Source: Ichthyophthirius multifiliis (taxonomy: Eukaryota; Ciliophora; Oligohymenophorea; Hymenostomatida). Taken from it: DNA of 64,000 nt. The stretch's first letter is position 1; each line of letters begins with the position of its first letter. A program made the translations under genes and the position numbers. Location: positions 1 through 64,000 of the forward strand of contig NW_004086914.1 in the NCBI RefSeq assembly GCF_000220395.1, read 5' to 3'. The notes beneath the pieces are model-generated. The model did no database searches, was not told the origin of the DNA, and saw only the letters and a program-made list of their open reading frames with translations. Below are positions 50,383 to 63,975 of the stretch, piece after piece.

Positions 50383-51771
50383 TTTTAGCTTTTTTTATTA
50401 AATTTATTATCTTATAAACTAAAAATTATGTTAAAATGAATATAATTATATATATTTATATATAATATTAAATTAAATTAATTAGTTTCTAATAAGTTAT
50501 TTTAATTGATTTAGACATTCTGGTTATATATATAATTAAAATTATAAATTTAAGAAATTTTTAAATATCATAAAGTAAAAGAAATTCATATAATTCTTTT
50601 AATGTTTAGTTTTAAATAGAAATATCATATGTATTCTGATTTTAATTTATTTATATAAAAATTGTTTATTTAAAATATTTTAATAATTACTATTATTCAT
50701 TATTCGTAACTTGTTTAAATGAATAAACATAAAAATTATTAAAGACAATATTTTTTTTATATTATTAGTTTAAACAACCTTATCTTTATTCTTTTTAAAC
50801 ATAAAAGGTTTTAATTGAAAAACTTTTTAAAAATTACAAAATTAGTTTAATTGATTTAGATATTAATCAAATATTTTTTATGATCATTAATTATTCAAAT
50901 CTATATAAAATTTTTTGTTAATTCATAGAAAAACTTTTACTTTTTTTTTTTGATTGAATTATGATATCAATTTTTTTAAAGTATAATGAATAAATTTATT
51001 TGTAATAATTTTATTAATTAATGAATAAAAAAAAAATATCAAAAATTTAATGTTTTTCTGTTAAATATATAATATTTATTATGCTTCCTATTAGTATAAA
51101 AATAATGTAATGTTAATTTTTTTTTTTAATCTATTGTCAGAATTAAAAAATAAAAAAATTAATAGAAATATATAAAAGCTTAGGTTCTCAAATAAAAATT
51201 TTAATTTATTTCAAGGATTTATAATATTATTAGATATATTTTAATTTAATTAATTTATTTTTTATATAATAAATAAAAAAATTAAATTATTATATAATAA
51301 ATGCATATTTTTTTTTTTTGGTTTAATTTACATTATAAAATACTAAGTATCAATAAAAGTTTTACTTTAAAATCTTATTATCATTAAAATAATATATTTT
51401 TTTTATTTAATTATAATTTAACAAAGTTTTAATATAAAAAATTAAATTCATATATATATTGATGACTTTAATATAAATAATTATTTATTTTGTGTTATTT
51501 TTTAAATTAAAAAAAATATTTATTTTAATCATTATAAATATATATAAAATATTATTTTAATTTAATATATATAAATAAATATATAGATATATAGATATAT
51601 AAATATATATATATATATATATTTAGATTTTTTCATAAATAAAAAACTTTATATATTTATTATAAGTTATAATTTTAAAAATAAATAAATTAATTCTAAA
51701 ACAATTTGTTTATTATTTATAAAAAAAATATAAATGGGTAATTTTATTTATTAATAGAAAACATTTATTTA
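50383..51771. other. AT-rich intergenic DNA
   Basis: About 1.4 kb without recognisable features. Confidence 0.6.
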
Positions 51772-53363
51772 TCATTATTTCTTCTAAAATTATTGATATT
51801 AACTTAAGCCAATTAATGTTAACGTTAATATTCCACCACAATATTTAATAACTTAGTTTGTTATAACATCACAATTTTTTTTTTCAATTTTATTTTATTT
51901 TTATGTTTTCCTATAATTTTTATACAACTTTTCAGTATTTTTTATCAATTCAAGTGTAAAATATCCAATCAAATAGTGATATAATAATATGAAGTCTGAA
52001 TGCTATGGATTTTCTATATTACATATTCCCCAAGGATATGATCTTCCATATATTGTTTCATTTTTATTTGTTTTTATACTTTAAATTGATGATATTACTA
52101 GAAATGGAGGGGATTATCCAAAAGGCCCTTACAATAATTCTTTTTGCTAAATTATTAATATTTTTTAATTAATTAATTAATTTTTTATTTTATTTTTTTT
52201 CTCATTTTTTACTATTTTATAATTAAACCAATTTAGTTTATAATTGCTTGCATCATTTAATAATGATTTCTTAATTTAAATAACCTCTGATGTTGTATAT
52301 GAATCTCCTTTTGATAAAATTGGTATTATATTTACTATTTTTTCTAACTGTTTCATATTTTAAATATCTTATTAGCTTATTCTAGGACCTGATAAAAAAT
52401 ATAAACAACAATGTATCTTTTAATAAATAAATTATTTAATGAACAAAAAATGAAAATATTATTATTTACTCTTTTACTATCCTTCGTAAATAAAACACTT
52501 TATTATAATTATTCAGCTTTTAACTTTTTATATTTTTCAAACTTTTATTTTTTAAAAAATTATAATTAAATATTAAAAGTATATTTATATACCCTTTTTA
52601 TGATATAAGATTATATGTTTTGAACCCATTGCTATAAATTATCGTTCTTTTAATATCCAGGAGTATCAATAAATTTAAGTATTAAATTTTATTTTCCTTC
52701 TTTTTTTTAAGCAACTTTTTTCTTAATTTATGTTGTTTTTTATTTTATAGAGGAAATTTTCTTTTATTATTAATTATTTTATAAAATTAATTATATTTTT
52801 CTTTTAAATACTTTTTATATATCTTTCTAAACCCAATTAAAATCATTATTTAAAACATATTAAAAATCTTAGAAATATTTATTTAAATGTTCATTTTAAT
52901 TATCTTTATCAATTTCTAAAATATCATTTTTATTTACAAATTCATTTTAATAATTAGACTAAATTAAAAAAAAAAAAAAAACATGAAACACTTTTCTATT
53001 TTTTAACTTATTTACATATTTTTTCAAAAAAAAATCTATGAAAGTTGATTTTCCTAAACCTGTTTCTCCAACAACTATTATATTTAAGTAAATCTAATAA
53101 AAATTTGAAAATTACATATATATATATAATTTTAATAAATATTAATTTTACATCAGATTCAATTTGTTTTTCTCTATGTTATTAAAGTACTATAAACTCT
53201 TCGGAAATATATTATTGCTGCTAATTTAATTAATACTATTTAAAACTATTATTATCTTAAGAATTAATTAATTTAATAATTATTTTTTATAATATTATGT
53301 TAATTTTAATAGACCTTTTTTCTCTTAATTTATTTATGTAAAATTTTTATCTTTATCTTCCAT
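51772..53363 (-). CDS. Septin GTPase
   Basis: Filament-forming P-loop GTPase. ATG 53361-53363. Introns: 53256-53314, 53094-53151, 52959-52991 (33 nt, mostly T-run), and more upstream of DTPG and SKGD that I did not fix exactly. Motifs in order: G1 NIIVVGETGLGKSTFIDFF; G3 LKFIDTPGYQKND; a septin YFLSGPRISQQDI segment; G4 region VNIIPILSKGDSYTTSEV (AKAD in most septins, here SKGD); GPFGQSPPFLVISS; and the septin-unique YGRSYPWGICNIENPQHSDF. The end LTLIGLSQYQ then TGA 51772-51774 lacks the long C-terminal coiled coil of many septins. Ciliates such as Tetrahymena have septins linked to mitochondria. Confidence 0.92.
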
Positions 53364-54738
53364 TATTATTTTCAATTTTATTTTTTATTAAATAAAATTT
53401 AAAATAAATAAATATTTAGTTAAGAAAAATGATATCAACAACTATTATAAAAATATTTTAATTAATATTAGTTATTTTATTATATTATAAACATTTTTAA
53501 ACTTTAAATAAATTGTAATAGTTTTTTTTTTTAATATATATATTATAAACTTTTTTATAATTTTAATATTAAAATAAATTATTATTTTTAATATAATTAT
53601 TGCATATTATATATTAATTAAAAAATTGAATAATTAATGATTTTAATCTAAAAATGAATATATTTATTTTAACCAAATTTTTTTATTACTTTTTATGAAT
53701 ATTAGGTTATTTTTGATTTAATTATATTAAATTATATAATTAATTTTTTATTAATAGTATATAATTATATTTAAAATACATCTTAAAATTGAATAAAAAA
53801 GGAAGATGACACTTAAAAACGATAAAAAAGTTAATTAAATATTTTTTTTAAAAAAATGTGATAAATATATGTAAATATTTTTAATATTTGAAACCATTTT
53901 TTGTTTATTTGTATAGTTTAAATATACTTATTATAATTGTTAGATAATTTTAGTCATTTTATTTATTATTATATTTTTAATTTTAAGAATAATAAAAAAG
54001 AAGAATATTGGTTTAGTATCTATTTTATTTATTATAACATTTTAAACATTCATTATAATAACTATGAATAAAAATACAGTATGCAACGTATCAATCTGCC
54101 ATAAAGAAGAGATAATATAACTAATATAATTAAGATTATTGATTATATCAAAAAAGATTAAAAAAATTGTGATATTATTTAAAAAAACGGATAAGACATT
54201 AAATCTCTAACTGACGGAATTTTGAGTATGTTGTGTATATTTTATGATTATATTTTTAATACAAATGAATTCTGTAAATATGAAAATAAATAAATTAATA
54301 TATTTGCTAAGAATTAGTTCTAATAAAAGTTTTTTAAGTTTTTACAGTTTTCTTATTTTTAATTTATATTTTGGACCATTTAATGAGGATTAATATATTT
54401 AATTGCGATTTTTTAAAGGAATAAAATTAAGAATAATAAAAAAATGATATAACATTGAATTTAGTTTAAAATATAGAATTAAAATGATAAAAAAAAGACA
54501 TTTATTTTTTTATAAAAACATTAAATTTTAAATTTAAAAAATATTTTTAATATTTAAAAAATAAAAAAATATATTATTTTTTCATATGTCCTTTTTATTT
54601 ATATTTATAATTTTTTTAAAAAAAATTTAATAAAAAAATAAATATATAATTTTTTTTTTTTTCCTTAGCATTTTTTAATTAAGTTCTTATAAAAAAATTT
54701 ACTTAAAAAATAAAAAAATAAATATAAACAAATTATAT
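53364..54738. other. AT-rich intergenic region (divergent promoters)
   Basis: About 1.4 kb. A small island of mixed composition near 54060-54220 does not sustain a frame. No gene called. Confidence 0.5.
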
Positions 54739-56526
54739 ATGAATATACAGAAAATACATAATTCATCAACATCATCCTATTCTCACATATCTAATAAAGA
54801 AAATCTAAACATATAATCATCATCTAAAGCATCATTAGAAACATAAAGCTCAACATATTATAAATAATCACCAATATACAATTATTTGTAATAACTAATT
54901 CCAGATTTATATTGTCATTAAAAATCTTAAATAACACATATATGTATAAAGTGTGTTTAATTAATATGCTAATAATGTGTTCTTAAAATTCATTAATCTC
55001 ACTATTGTTTAAGTATTCATTAACTTTTTGATTTTCCTATTCTTTGTTTCCTTTAAAAAGACTAATTAATAAGTGAGACAATATAATAATCATCACAATT
55101 ATACTAAAAAATAAAAAGTCAAACTGAAACATCCAAAAAAGTTCTTAATGATTATTTATAAAATTTAATTTTTACAATAAAAGAATAAGCCAAGTAAATA
55201 CAATCGAAATTCGAAAATGAAATAGAACAAAAACTTTAAAAAATAAGAGTAAAAATAGATTAAATATAGTAAGTTTCCAATGTTTATAAAAATGAATGGG
55301 ATAACTTATTTACATAAGAGCTTTCTACTAAAAAATAAATTGAAGATATATATCATTAATTTTTATAAAAAAGCGAAAATCCTGAAGAATCTATTAACCT
55401 TTCTTATTAAAGCCTTTAAAGTTAACTAAAATCAATACCAGAATTAAATGTTTAAGCTTTTAAAGATTTATTTCATCGTTTTTCGGATTCTAAACGTTTT
55501 TCTTATGATTTTTTAATTAAAAATAATAACCATCTCTCTTCTTTATAATTTACTAAAAAAAACAGTATAATTAATTCGTTCAAAATAGCTTAATTTTTCC
55601 CTTTTTTAAGCCAAGGACAATCTCATTATTTAACTCTGTGTTCAGATTTTTAGACTATTACATTTTTTTCAGATTAAAAAGAAATAAATAAAATTATTAA
55701 TTAATAAAAAGAAGATTATATAAATTATATTTTACCACTTAGAAACTCAAAAATAATTGCAATTTGTTCGAATTAGAACTTTAAGCTTTTTTGTGCACAG
55801 AAAAATTTATAGATTTTTACAACTAAACACAATTGCTCATCTGCAATAGAAATTCCTTACCAAAATATAATCACATTGGATAGAGCAGGTTATATTCATA
55901 TCTATAACTTCGAAAATTTGAAAAAAGTATATAAAAAAGTGACTTTAAATATCAATATAAATCCTTCATCTGTTGATTTTTGTATTCTTAATTCTCAATA
56001 AGTGATTTAGAATATAAGAACAAATATGTATGAATAAGAAATATTTTGCGTAGGTGAAAAAGATGCGAATAAAAAGCACCTAATATAAATTTGGGATTTA
56101 AATTCTTTATAAATGGTCAAAACCTTATATTCTGAATTCAAAAAAAGTGGAGTTAACAAACTAAAATTTATTCCTTAATAAAATATTATTTTATGTTTGT
56201 TAAATTGTGGAAGTATTATTTTTTTTGATTTTATTTTTTCTAATTAGGCTAAAATAATTAAAATAGATAATTAAATTATTTCTGATAATTTTTTTATTGA
56301 TTTTTGTGTTCTGGATTAAGATAATACACTTTTCTTAAATAAATAGGGAGTATTTTTAGTTTCCTTATAATAAAGTAAAGTAATTGATTAAGTTTGTCAG
56401 AATAATGATGACTAATTTGAATTTAAATGCTTATTTTTTTTATAAGAGTAAAATTTTACAGAGTAAATTTTTATTGTTAAAAATAATTTTAACACTTCGA
56501 AAATTGATATTTTAAATAAAATATGA
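54739..56526 (+). CDS. B-box zinc finger / coiled-coil / beta-propeller-like protein, 595 aa
   Basis: Intronless, exactly 596 codons to TGA 56524-56526. Ser-rich start (~40 aa), then a B-box-like zinc motif: DLYCHQKSQITHICIKCVQ, LICQQCVLKIHQSHYCLS (C-x2-H...C-x2-C...C-x2-C...H...H spacing). Next is a ~150-residue coiled coil (EQAKQIQSKFENEIEQKL, RVKIDQIQQVSNVYKNEWD). From ~300 on come blade-like strands (KIIAICSNQNFKLFCAQ, NIITLDRAGYIHIYNFENL, KKHLIQIWDLNSLQMVKTL, NIILCLLNCGSIIFFDF) that read as WD40-type repeats. TRIM-like order without a RING. It resembles the protein at 6080-7336 in plan but ends in a propeller, not SPRY. Confidence 0.88.
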
Positions 56527-56666
56527 AATAATTTAATATTTATATGTATTTTATTAATATATCTATTTATAAAATAAATTTTTAACTTTTTTTTATATAT
56601 TTAAAAAAAAACTGCTTATTATTATCTAATTATTATAAATATATATTTTAAATAAAATTTTTAAAA

Positions 56667-58308
56667 ATGGTTTTTCAAAAAGTAAGAGGAAATATTTCAA
56701 TAAAATCTAATATCTTTAGTCCTAAAATAATTACACCTTAAGATTTAAGAGGTAGAGTTTTAGATATTAGTTCCCCTCAAACTCAAACATATATATATTA
56801 ATAAAACTAATAAACTATGGCATCAATAATAAAAGAAATTTATATACCAGAAGATTTAAAATAACATGAATAGGAAAATCTTAAAAATTAAGTTAAGGTT
56901 ATTAGTTGCATAGAGGAAGAAGAAAAAAGGAATAATGAACTTTTAAATTTTGAATAAAAATTAAAATTGTTAATGGAATAATTTAATTCTTAAAAATTGG
57001 ATGCATTTGTAAAAAAATATTATAAAACATAATTTATTATTTTTATAGGAAATGGCTGATAAAATATCATAAGAAATTATAAAAAATTAGAATATTTAAT
57101 AATAGAAGGTTTATAAAAGCGTATAATAAACTTAAAAAAGAGTGTATTATAAAATAAATAGTGATTTATAAAAATAGGAAGAAGAGAATAAGAAAGAAGT
57201 ATAAAATAAAAATTATAAATTCTTAAAAATTATAAAAAATTAAGAAAATAGAATTAAAAAGATTATATAGATAAATAAAAGAAATTGTTTAACATATATT
57301 ATAAGGAGGAGGAGAGTAAAAATAAAATATTTAAAATTATATAGTAATATTTATATATTAAAGAAAAAAGTTTAAAAGACTAATATAAGATTAAGAAGAT
57401 AAACAACATATAGATTTAGATTTTGTAAAAAATAAATAAAAATATGTAGGAGATTTAAAATCAGCAGTTGATATTTACTAAAACATACGTTTACTTTTGA
57501 GCAAAAAAACAGAAGAATTTTAACTCTTGAAGTAAGTCCATGGGGAAGATTTTCATACTGATCATAGTATTTTGAAAGATTTATCAGAATCAAGAAATGA
57601 TTCGACATCAATAGCTTCAGAAAAGTTAAGTAAAATTTAGGAAGATTTAAAATAATCTGAAGAAGATTAGAAGCTTAGTCAATTCTATTGTAAGTTTTTT
57701 GTACTATTTATTTTACTTATAAATAAAAATACTTAGCTACAAAAAAATTAAAATAGTAGTGGAATTAAAAAAATGATGTTTAAGTCAAAGATAGCATAAG
57801 GAGGATTCTAACAAGAGATGTTTTAAGTAATGCAGAAAGACTTAAAGTAAAGTAAGAAATTGAAGAAGAATAAATTAGATAAAAACTAATAAAAACAGAT
57901 CCTAGATTTGCGAAATTATTCAAAGAAGAATAAAGAAAAAAATAAGAGAAATTATAATAAGAAAAAGAAGAAAAACTGAACAAAATAATAAAGAGAAAAA
58001 ATAAGCTAGTGGAAAATTTAAAAAACAAAATTGCAGAAAATAAAGATGACTAAGAAAATACAATATAAAAAACAAATAGTAATTCTAAAAAAAAGTAAAG
58101 AAATCCATAATTAGAAGCAGAAACAAAAATTTAAAAATAGTTTTAAGAAATTGCTAAAAATCTAAATTTTTCAACTGGAGATTTATTTATGAGAACAAAA
58201 AAGTATCATATTATTATAAATTAACTTTTTTAAATTATTTTTTTTTTTTAAAGTTACACGGAATTGTTTATGTAAAAAACATGCTAGTTTTATAATTCAA
58301 ATAATTGA
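56667..58308 (+). CDS. Unknown coiled-coil protein
   Basis: ATG 56667 (MVFQKVRGNISIKSNIFSP). Intron 57009-57048 (40 nt) keeps phase. Then long Lys/Glu/Gln helices (KISQEIIKNQNIQQQKVY), a one-base frame change near 57310-57370, YVGDLKSAVDIYQNIRLLLS, EDFHTDHSILKDLSESRND, an intron near 57690-57755, RRILTRDVLSNAERLKVKQE, TDPRFAKLFKEEQRKKQEK, and NLNFSTGDLFMRTKK. A last intron of ~53 nt leads to TGA 58306-58308. The DPRFxKLFKEEQRKKxEK block and extended coils suggest a cytoskeletal or ciliary component, but no family name is supported. Confidence 0.7.
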
Positions 58309-58735
58309 TAAAAGAAAAAAGCATGATACAAAATGATAAAATAATATATATACATAAATTACCATTAAGATTTAATAAATATATATAAATATGAAAATTA
58401 TAAAAATTCAAAATTCAAAATATATTAATAAATTTAATAAAAATAATATGAAAATAAAATAAATATAAAAAATTAAATTTAATTAAAAAAAAATAATATT
58501 AAAATAAAAATAAATCTAATAATTATTAAAAAATAAATTAAAAAAAGTAAAGAAAATTTAAAATATTATAAAAAAATTTATAAAATATAAAAATACAAAA
58601 AAGCTTAATTATTTTTAAACATAAATATTTTTTATATATAATTTATTTGCTTTATTTTATTATAATATAATATAATATAATATAATATACAATATAATAT
58701 ATTTTAATATAATATAAATAAATATAAAAATAAAA
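58309..58735. other. AT-rich intergenic DNA
   Basis: A/T simple sequence only, with a TAATA repeat at ~58660-58690. Confidence 0.6.
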
Positions 58736-60294
58736 ATGAAAGCAATATAATTTAATACAGAAATATACTAAATAAACAATTAATAAAATTCATAATACTT
58801 AAATGAAGGAATTGATTGGATGAAAACTAAGTTCTATGAAAATTATGAAAAAATAATAACGATAATAGTAAAAAAAGTTTCATAAAATAAGCAAAATAAT
58901 ACTAATGAAACTGAAAACATATAAAATAACTAATAACCTTAAAACTAAATTCTAGCTGATTAATCTTAAAATGATTAAAGTAATTAGTCAATAAAAATAT
59001 TTGATGAAGCTTTGTAATATTACAATTAAAACTAATATAATTAATCTTTGCCATTATTTTAGACATTTAATAAAGAATTACAAATAGATTCCGAATAAAA
59101 ATTCTAATAGGCAGTTTAATCTTATTCTTATGTTGCTAATATTTATTAATCTTAAAACAATTTAGTTGAAGCAAAAAATTAATATTTCATATTATTAAGT
59201 ATAATCTAAGAATTTTAATAAAAACATAATCTAAGTTAATAGACAATTGAATATCAATACTACTACATTAATTATTAATTAGGAAATTTATAAAACTAAG
59301 ATAAGTAATTTGACTAATCTATAGAAAACTGGAATTAAGCATATAGACATCTTGAGACTATATAAAGTAAAGAAAATTAAAAATTATAATCTGATTTATT
59401 AAATAATATTGGAATGGCTTATTATCTAAAAGGAGATTTTAAATAATCTATAGAGTATTTTTAAAATTCTTTATAATAAATTTAAGATTTACTTAATGAT
59501 AATGAATATAAAAACAATATATAATTATTAAATACATAAGGAAATAGATATAATAATGTTAATTTTTTTTTTTTTTTTTTATATTTAATAAAAAAATTAA
59601 ATTAGATTGGTGAAGCTTTTAGAAAAGTCTAATAATATGATTAAGCTGAAAGTTCATTTTTACAATCAATAGAATTAAAGCGTTAATATTAGCAATAAAC
59701 ATAAGATTATTCATTAGATTAATAGAAATCTTTAGGAACAACTCTAAATAATTTAGGTATTAATTAATACTATTAAAAAAATACACTTAATCAATTGAAA
59801 ACTTATCTGAAGGATTGTCATAATATGAAAAATTATAAGGAGAAGACTTTTAATTAATTATTTCTAATATTAAATCACAAAGAGCTGATTGCTATAAATA
59901 AATCAAATAATATAATTAAGCTTTATAGGATTGTAAAAATGCATATGAGATAAAATTGAATGTTTTAGGAGAAAATCATAAATAGACTTTATAAGCATTA
60001 TCTAACTATGCTCAGTTATTATATATTAATAAATAACATGATATTGCAAAAGAAATGTTTGAGAAACTACTTGAACTTTAAAAAGCTGTTTTTGGAGAAA
60101 ACGATTATAGAATAGGATAAACATTAAATAATATTGGAACTGTTTTATCTGATAGACACTAATATGATGAAGCTGAAAATTGCCTAACTAAAGCAATAGA
60201 AATTCTAGAAAAAGATGGAAAATTATCACCAGATAATATTGAAAAAATAAAAAAAAACCTAAGAATAATTCAAAATAAGAAAAATAAATAATGA
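58736..60294 (+). CDS. Tetratricopeptide-repeat protein (kinesin-light-chain-like arrays)
   Basis: Protein-interaction scaffold. ATG 58736-58738, intron 59558-59605 (48 nt), TGA 60292-60294. After a Gln/Asn-rich N-terminus come TPR helices: SIKIFDEALQYYNQNQ, AVQSYSYVANIYQSQNNLVEAK, LLNNIGMAYYLKGDFKQSIEYF, EAFRKVQQYDQAESSFLQ, SLGTTLNNLG, QRADCYKQIKQYNQALQDCK, QALSNYAQLLYINKQHDIAK and QTLNNIGTVLSDRHQYDEAE. The total exon length is 1511 nt, two short of a multiple of three plus one, and the frame changes at the A7 run 59775-59781. A missing base there restores a continuous protein of about 500 aa. Confidence 0.87.
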
Positions 60295-61177
60295 ATTTTT
60301 ATTAAAAAAATATATAAAATAAAATATTATATTAAAATATTAAAAACAATAAAAATTTAAATAATAAATAATTAAATTTATTAGAATCTTATAAAATAAT
60401 ATTTTTTTTTTTCTTTAAAAATAAATAAATGTGAATACTAATTTTTTTTAGCAATTTAAAAAATGTAAATAAAGAAAATATTTATATTATTAAATAGTTT
60501 ATTAAATGTTTTTTTTTTTTTAAATATTAAAAAATTAATTATTATAAATAAATAAAACCATATTTTATTTAATTTTATTTATAATTATTATAAATAAAAT
60601 ATATTTCCTATATATTTAATAGTTTGTCATAACTTTTATTTTATTATATTAAAAAATTTATAAATAATCATAATTATGTGATGATTCAGGACAAATGAAA
60701 TTTAAGAATTATTTATATGATTCTTAATTTTGTGATGTTTTCTAGCCAGGTCTGACAATATTTATTTTTTTAAAGTTTGTCTAACTTAAAATATAATTTT
60801 AATATATAAAAATAATTATAATTATACTTTTTTATAAATATTAAAATATATGAAAATGACAAATATTTTTAGAATTAAAAAAAATTAAAAATAACAAATA
60901 AAATTTTACTTTATTCTAGATTTATTTTTAATTTTATAATAAAGTATATAATAAAATTGTAAATAAAATAACAGCATTATATAAAAAAATATATTTATAA
61001 TAAATATTCAAAAGATATCAAAATTTATTTAATAATTTTAATATAATAATACTTAAATATAATTTTATTTTATATAAAAATACATATACAAATAATATTT
61101 TTAAATTAATTTTTGTATATAAATATTTATATTATTTTATAAAAGGAAAATTTTAAAAATAAAATATATTACATAAA
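60295..61177. other. AT-rich intergenic DNA
   Basis: Nearly 900 bp. A small patch of mixed composition at about 60670-60770 has no sustained frame. Confidence 0.5.
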
Positions 61178-62359
61178 ATGGATAATTATTTTACAGCTAT
61201 AACACTTCTTGGTTTAAGAGATTAAAACTTACCTCCTTTTAAGTAATATTTTAATTAACATTTAAAAAAACAAAAATATTTATTTAAATAATTTAAAATT
61301 ATTAAGAGATGCGAGATTATAAAGATATAAATCAATAAAAAAAATGATTGATTTAATAGAAACAGCAACAAAACTATATCCAAAAATGCCAATTGAATTA
61401 TTTACTCTTAACCCAACTGATCGTAAAAAACTAAAATTATATATTTATAATTTAACAAAAAAATTAATAAATATAATTATATTATTTCATTTAATAAACT
61501 TAATCTAATTTTAATATATAATACAATTAAATAATTATAAAAGAAAAAATATAATCATAAGATCAATAATTTAATATTAATATTAAATAATTTAAATAAA
61601 TATATTACAACTATACTATTCGATTTGTAAAACATATGATTCTTATGCATTTATTATTTTTATATTTATATTTTTTAATTGCTATTCTTTTATATTTTTA
61701 TTACGTTTATTTAATTAAAATCTATTTTTTATTATAATAGCTGAATGGGACGATGATATGACTTATCCTTCAATTTAGTATAGTACTTTACTATACAAAT
61801 CAACGGCTTTAGCTGGGAATTTAGTATTTTAAAATTTATATATTTTTAATTTGTTAATAAAAATAGTTCCTTTATGCTTATAACTATAATAATTATACTA
61901 GTAATATTAGATTTAGAACAATGAGATATTTCTTTCCTATTGTTTCATTTGCTATTTTCGGAAACATTTATTGGTTTTTTTTTTTATAAAAAGCAAATAA
62001 AAATATCATATATAATTTTTATAAATTATAAGGGATTACAGAAGTTAGTTGACCAGAGTAAATCTTTTTGATGAATATGTTTAATTAAGATCATAAGAAT
62101 TAGTTAAATAAAATGAGTATTTATTAGAGCATGAGGGTTAATTATATAAAAATTTATATATTTTTAATTAAATAATTTTATATATAAAGATATTAAAAGA
62201 TATGTTTGGTGGAATGAAGACTTGAAAGAAACTCTATTAAGAGTACACAGATAAGCTAATAATCATTAAAGTAGTGATTTTTAAGATTCTGAGCTTATAT
62301 TATAAGATTTTATTGATAGATATAGTGATAGCAAAAATATTAGCTTTTTATCTAAATGA
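61178..62359 (+). CDS. Single-helix membrane protein, possibly mitochondrial
   Basis: ATG 61178-61180, TGA 62357-62359. Exon 1 MDNYFTAITLLGLRDQNLPP splices (intron ~61243-61304) to DARLQRYKSIKKMIDLIETA and YPKMPIELFTLNPTDRKKL. A long AT-rich part (61440-61740) follows that is probably mostly intron. Then EWDDDMTYPSIQYSTLLYKS, YNYNNYTSNIRFRTMRYFF, one membrane helix (PIVSFAIFGNIYW), DYRSQLTRVNLFDEYVQLRS, and RYVWWNEDLKETLLRVHRQ to the end. Introns before SYNYNN, DYRS and DIKR are supported by phase. The layout (soluble N-part, one helix, charged C-part) is like accessory subunits of ciliate respiratory complexes, but that is inference. Confidence 0.68.
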
Positions 62360-62650
62360 AAAAAAAAAAAAAAAATTATTCTATATATTTTTTTATGTCA
62401 ATAATAAAATAAATTATTATTGAAATATTTTATTTTAACTAAATAATAAATTCTTTAAATAAAATAAAAAAATTAATAAGAAATATTTTTTTTTTTTAAA
62501 TAAAAAAAGTTTATAAATATAAAACATATAAAAGAGATTAGAGATTTATTTAAAATAAAAGTTTTATAAATAAAATTATTTATTTATTATATTTTAAATA
62601 AATTAATATTTAATTTTATATATTTTCTTATATAATTTATTTAAAAAATA

Positions 62651-63662
62651 TCATATTCTTTTTAATATCCAATCAGCTACAACTTAATTCATTTCATAAA
62701 TTTCTTATTCTTTCCACATATTATGCCAACAATTATTATAAAAAATATGAGTTTTATCTTCAGAAGGAGATTCATGATTTAATTAAAATCCAAGTAATGG
62801 ATCAACAAGTTTATCTTTTCCTGCGGTCAAGCATAAAAATCTTGCCTTATAATCTTTATATGTATTTTCTAATTAAGATGATAAATTAAGTATATGTTTT
62901 ATTGTTCCGACAATAATATTTCCATTATAAGCATAAGGATCTTTCATTAGTTCGTCTGGGACATTTAAATTTTTATTTGATAATCCAAATCTTTAAGCTT
63001 ATTTTTTTTTCTATAAAAAAATAAAATATTAATTTACGTAAAGTATGAAGCTTAGGATATATTGAAGCCAATATTCCAACAAAAAACTTTCCAATACGAG
63101 AGTTATATTTATTATCCTTAATTGCTGGAGCATATAAAATTACTCCTTAAAATCTATTTGGATTGTCTAGTGATAGTTTATATACAGTAGATCCTCCCCA
63201 ACTTTATCCAGCAATGAATATTTTTTTATTAGAATAAATATTTTCTATTAATGAGACAAACTTATTTGCATCTTCTATATGTTATTGTACTGATTCACAA
63301 TAGCCTCTAATTCCTTCACTTTTACCAAATCCTCTAAAATCGTATCCTACTACTTCTATTCCTTTTTTACTCAAAAATTCAGCTATATGAGAAGATTAGC
63401 CTATATGAGAATTTAATCCATGAAATATTATTAAAACTGCTTTTATTTCATTTTAAGCTCTTTACTTATATGTTGCTAATTTTATAACTTTATTTTCTTG
63501 AATTACATTAAAATCTATCCAATTTTCGATTTCATATTTAGAATCTTGGCCTGGTACTGGTGATCTATCTGATTCTAGTTATTTTAAATCCATTACTTAT
63601 TTCATATAATTATCTTTATATTCTTCATTTTACCATTGAATATCATTTATATTAAAACTCAT
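62651..63662 (-). CDS. Serine alpha/beta hydrolase, monoacylglycerol-lipase-like
   Basis: Hydrolyses acylglycerols or related esters. ATG 63660-63662 (MSFNINDIQWQNEEYK), TGA 62651-62653, one intron about 63011-63038. Motifs: AVLIIFHGLNSHIGQSSHIA (oxyanion HG), VVGYDFRGFGKSEG, IFIAGQSWGGSTVY (nucleophile Ser in GxSxG), GVILYAPAIKDN, LTAGKDKLVDPLLGF (catalytic Asp), IFYNNCWHNMWKEQEIYE (catalytic His, family HxLHxE region). The triad is complete. The A9 run at 63002-63010 just inside exon 2 puts the two exons one base out of phase; eight A would restore it. Serine aminopeptidase S33 / MGL family; about 325 aa. Confidence 0.92.
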
Positions 63663-63718
63663 AATATTAATTATAATTTATAAATGATTAAAATTTAATA
63701 TATAATTTTATATAATAA

Positions 63719-63762
<44 letters not shown>

Positions 63763-63975
63763 CATCATATTATTAGTTTTTTTTATAATATATAAATAAA
63801 ATCAATTAAAAAAATAACCATTAATTAATCTATTTTACTATTTTTTATATTCTTTGCTGATTGAGTATTTTATAAAAATAAAAGAAAAAGTAATATGAAC
63901 ATATAATATATTTTTTTTTTAAGAATTTAGAATTTAGCTTATATTTAATTTTAAAAATAAAATTATTTAAAAGAA
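63663..63975. other. Intergenic region with TA microsatellite
   Basis: TA run at 63722-63759 (about 19 units), otherwise A/T simple sequence; divergent promoter region. Confidence 0.7.
63722..63759. repeat. TA dinucleotide microsatellite
   Basis: About 19 uninterrupted TA units, intergenic. Confidence 0.95.
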
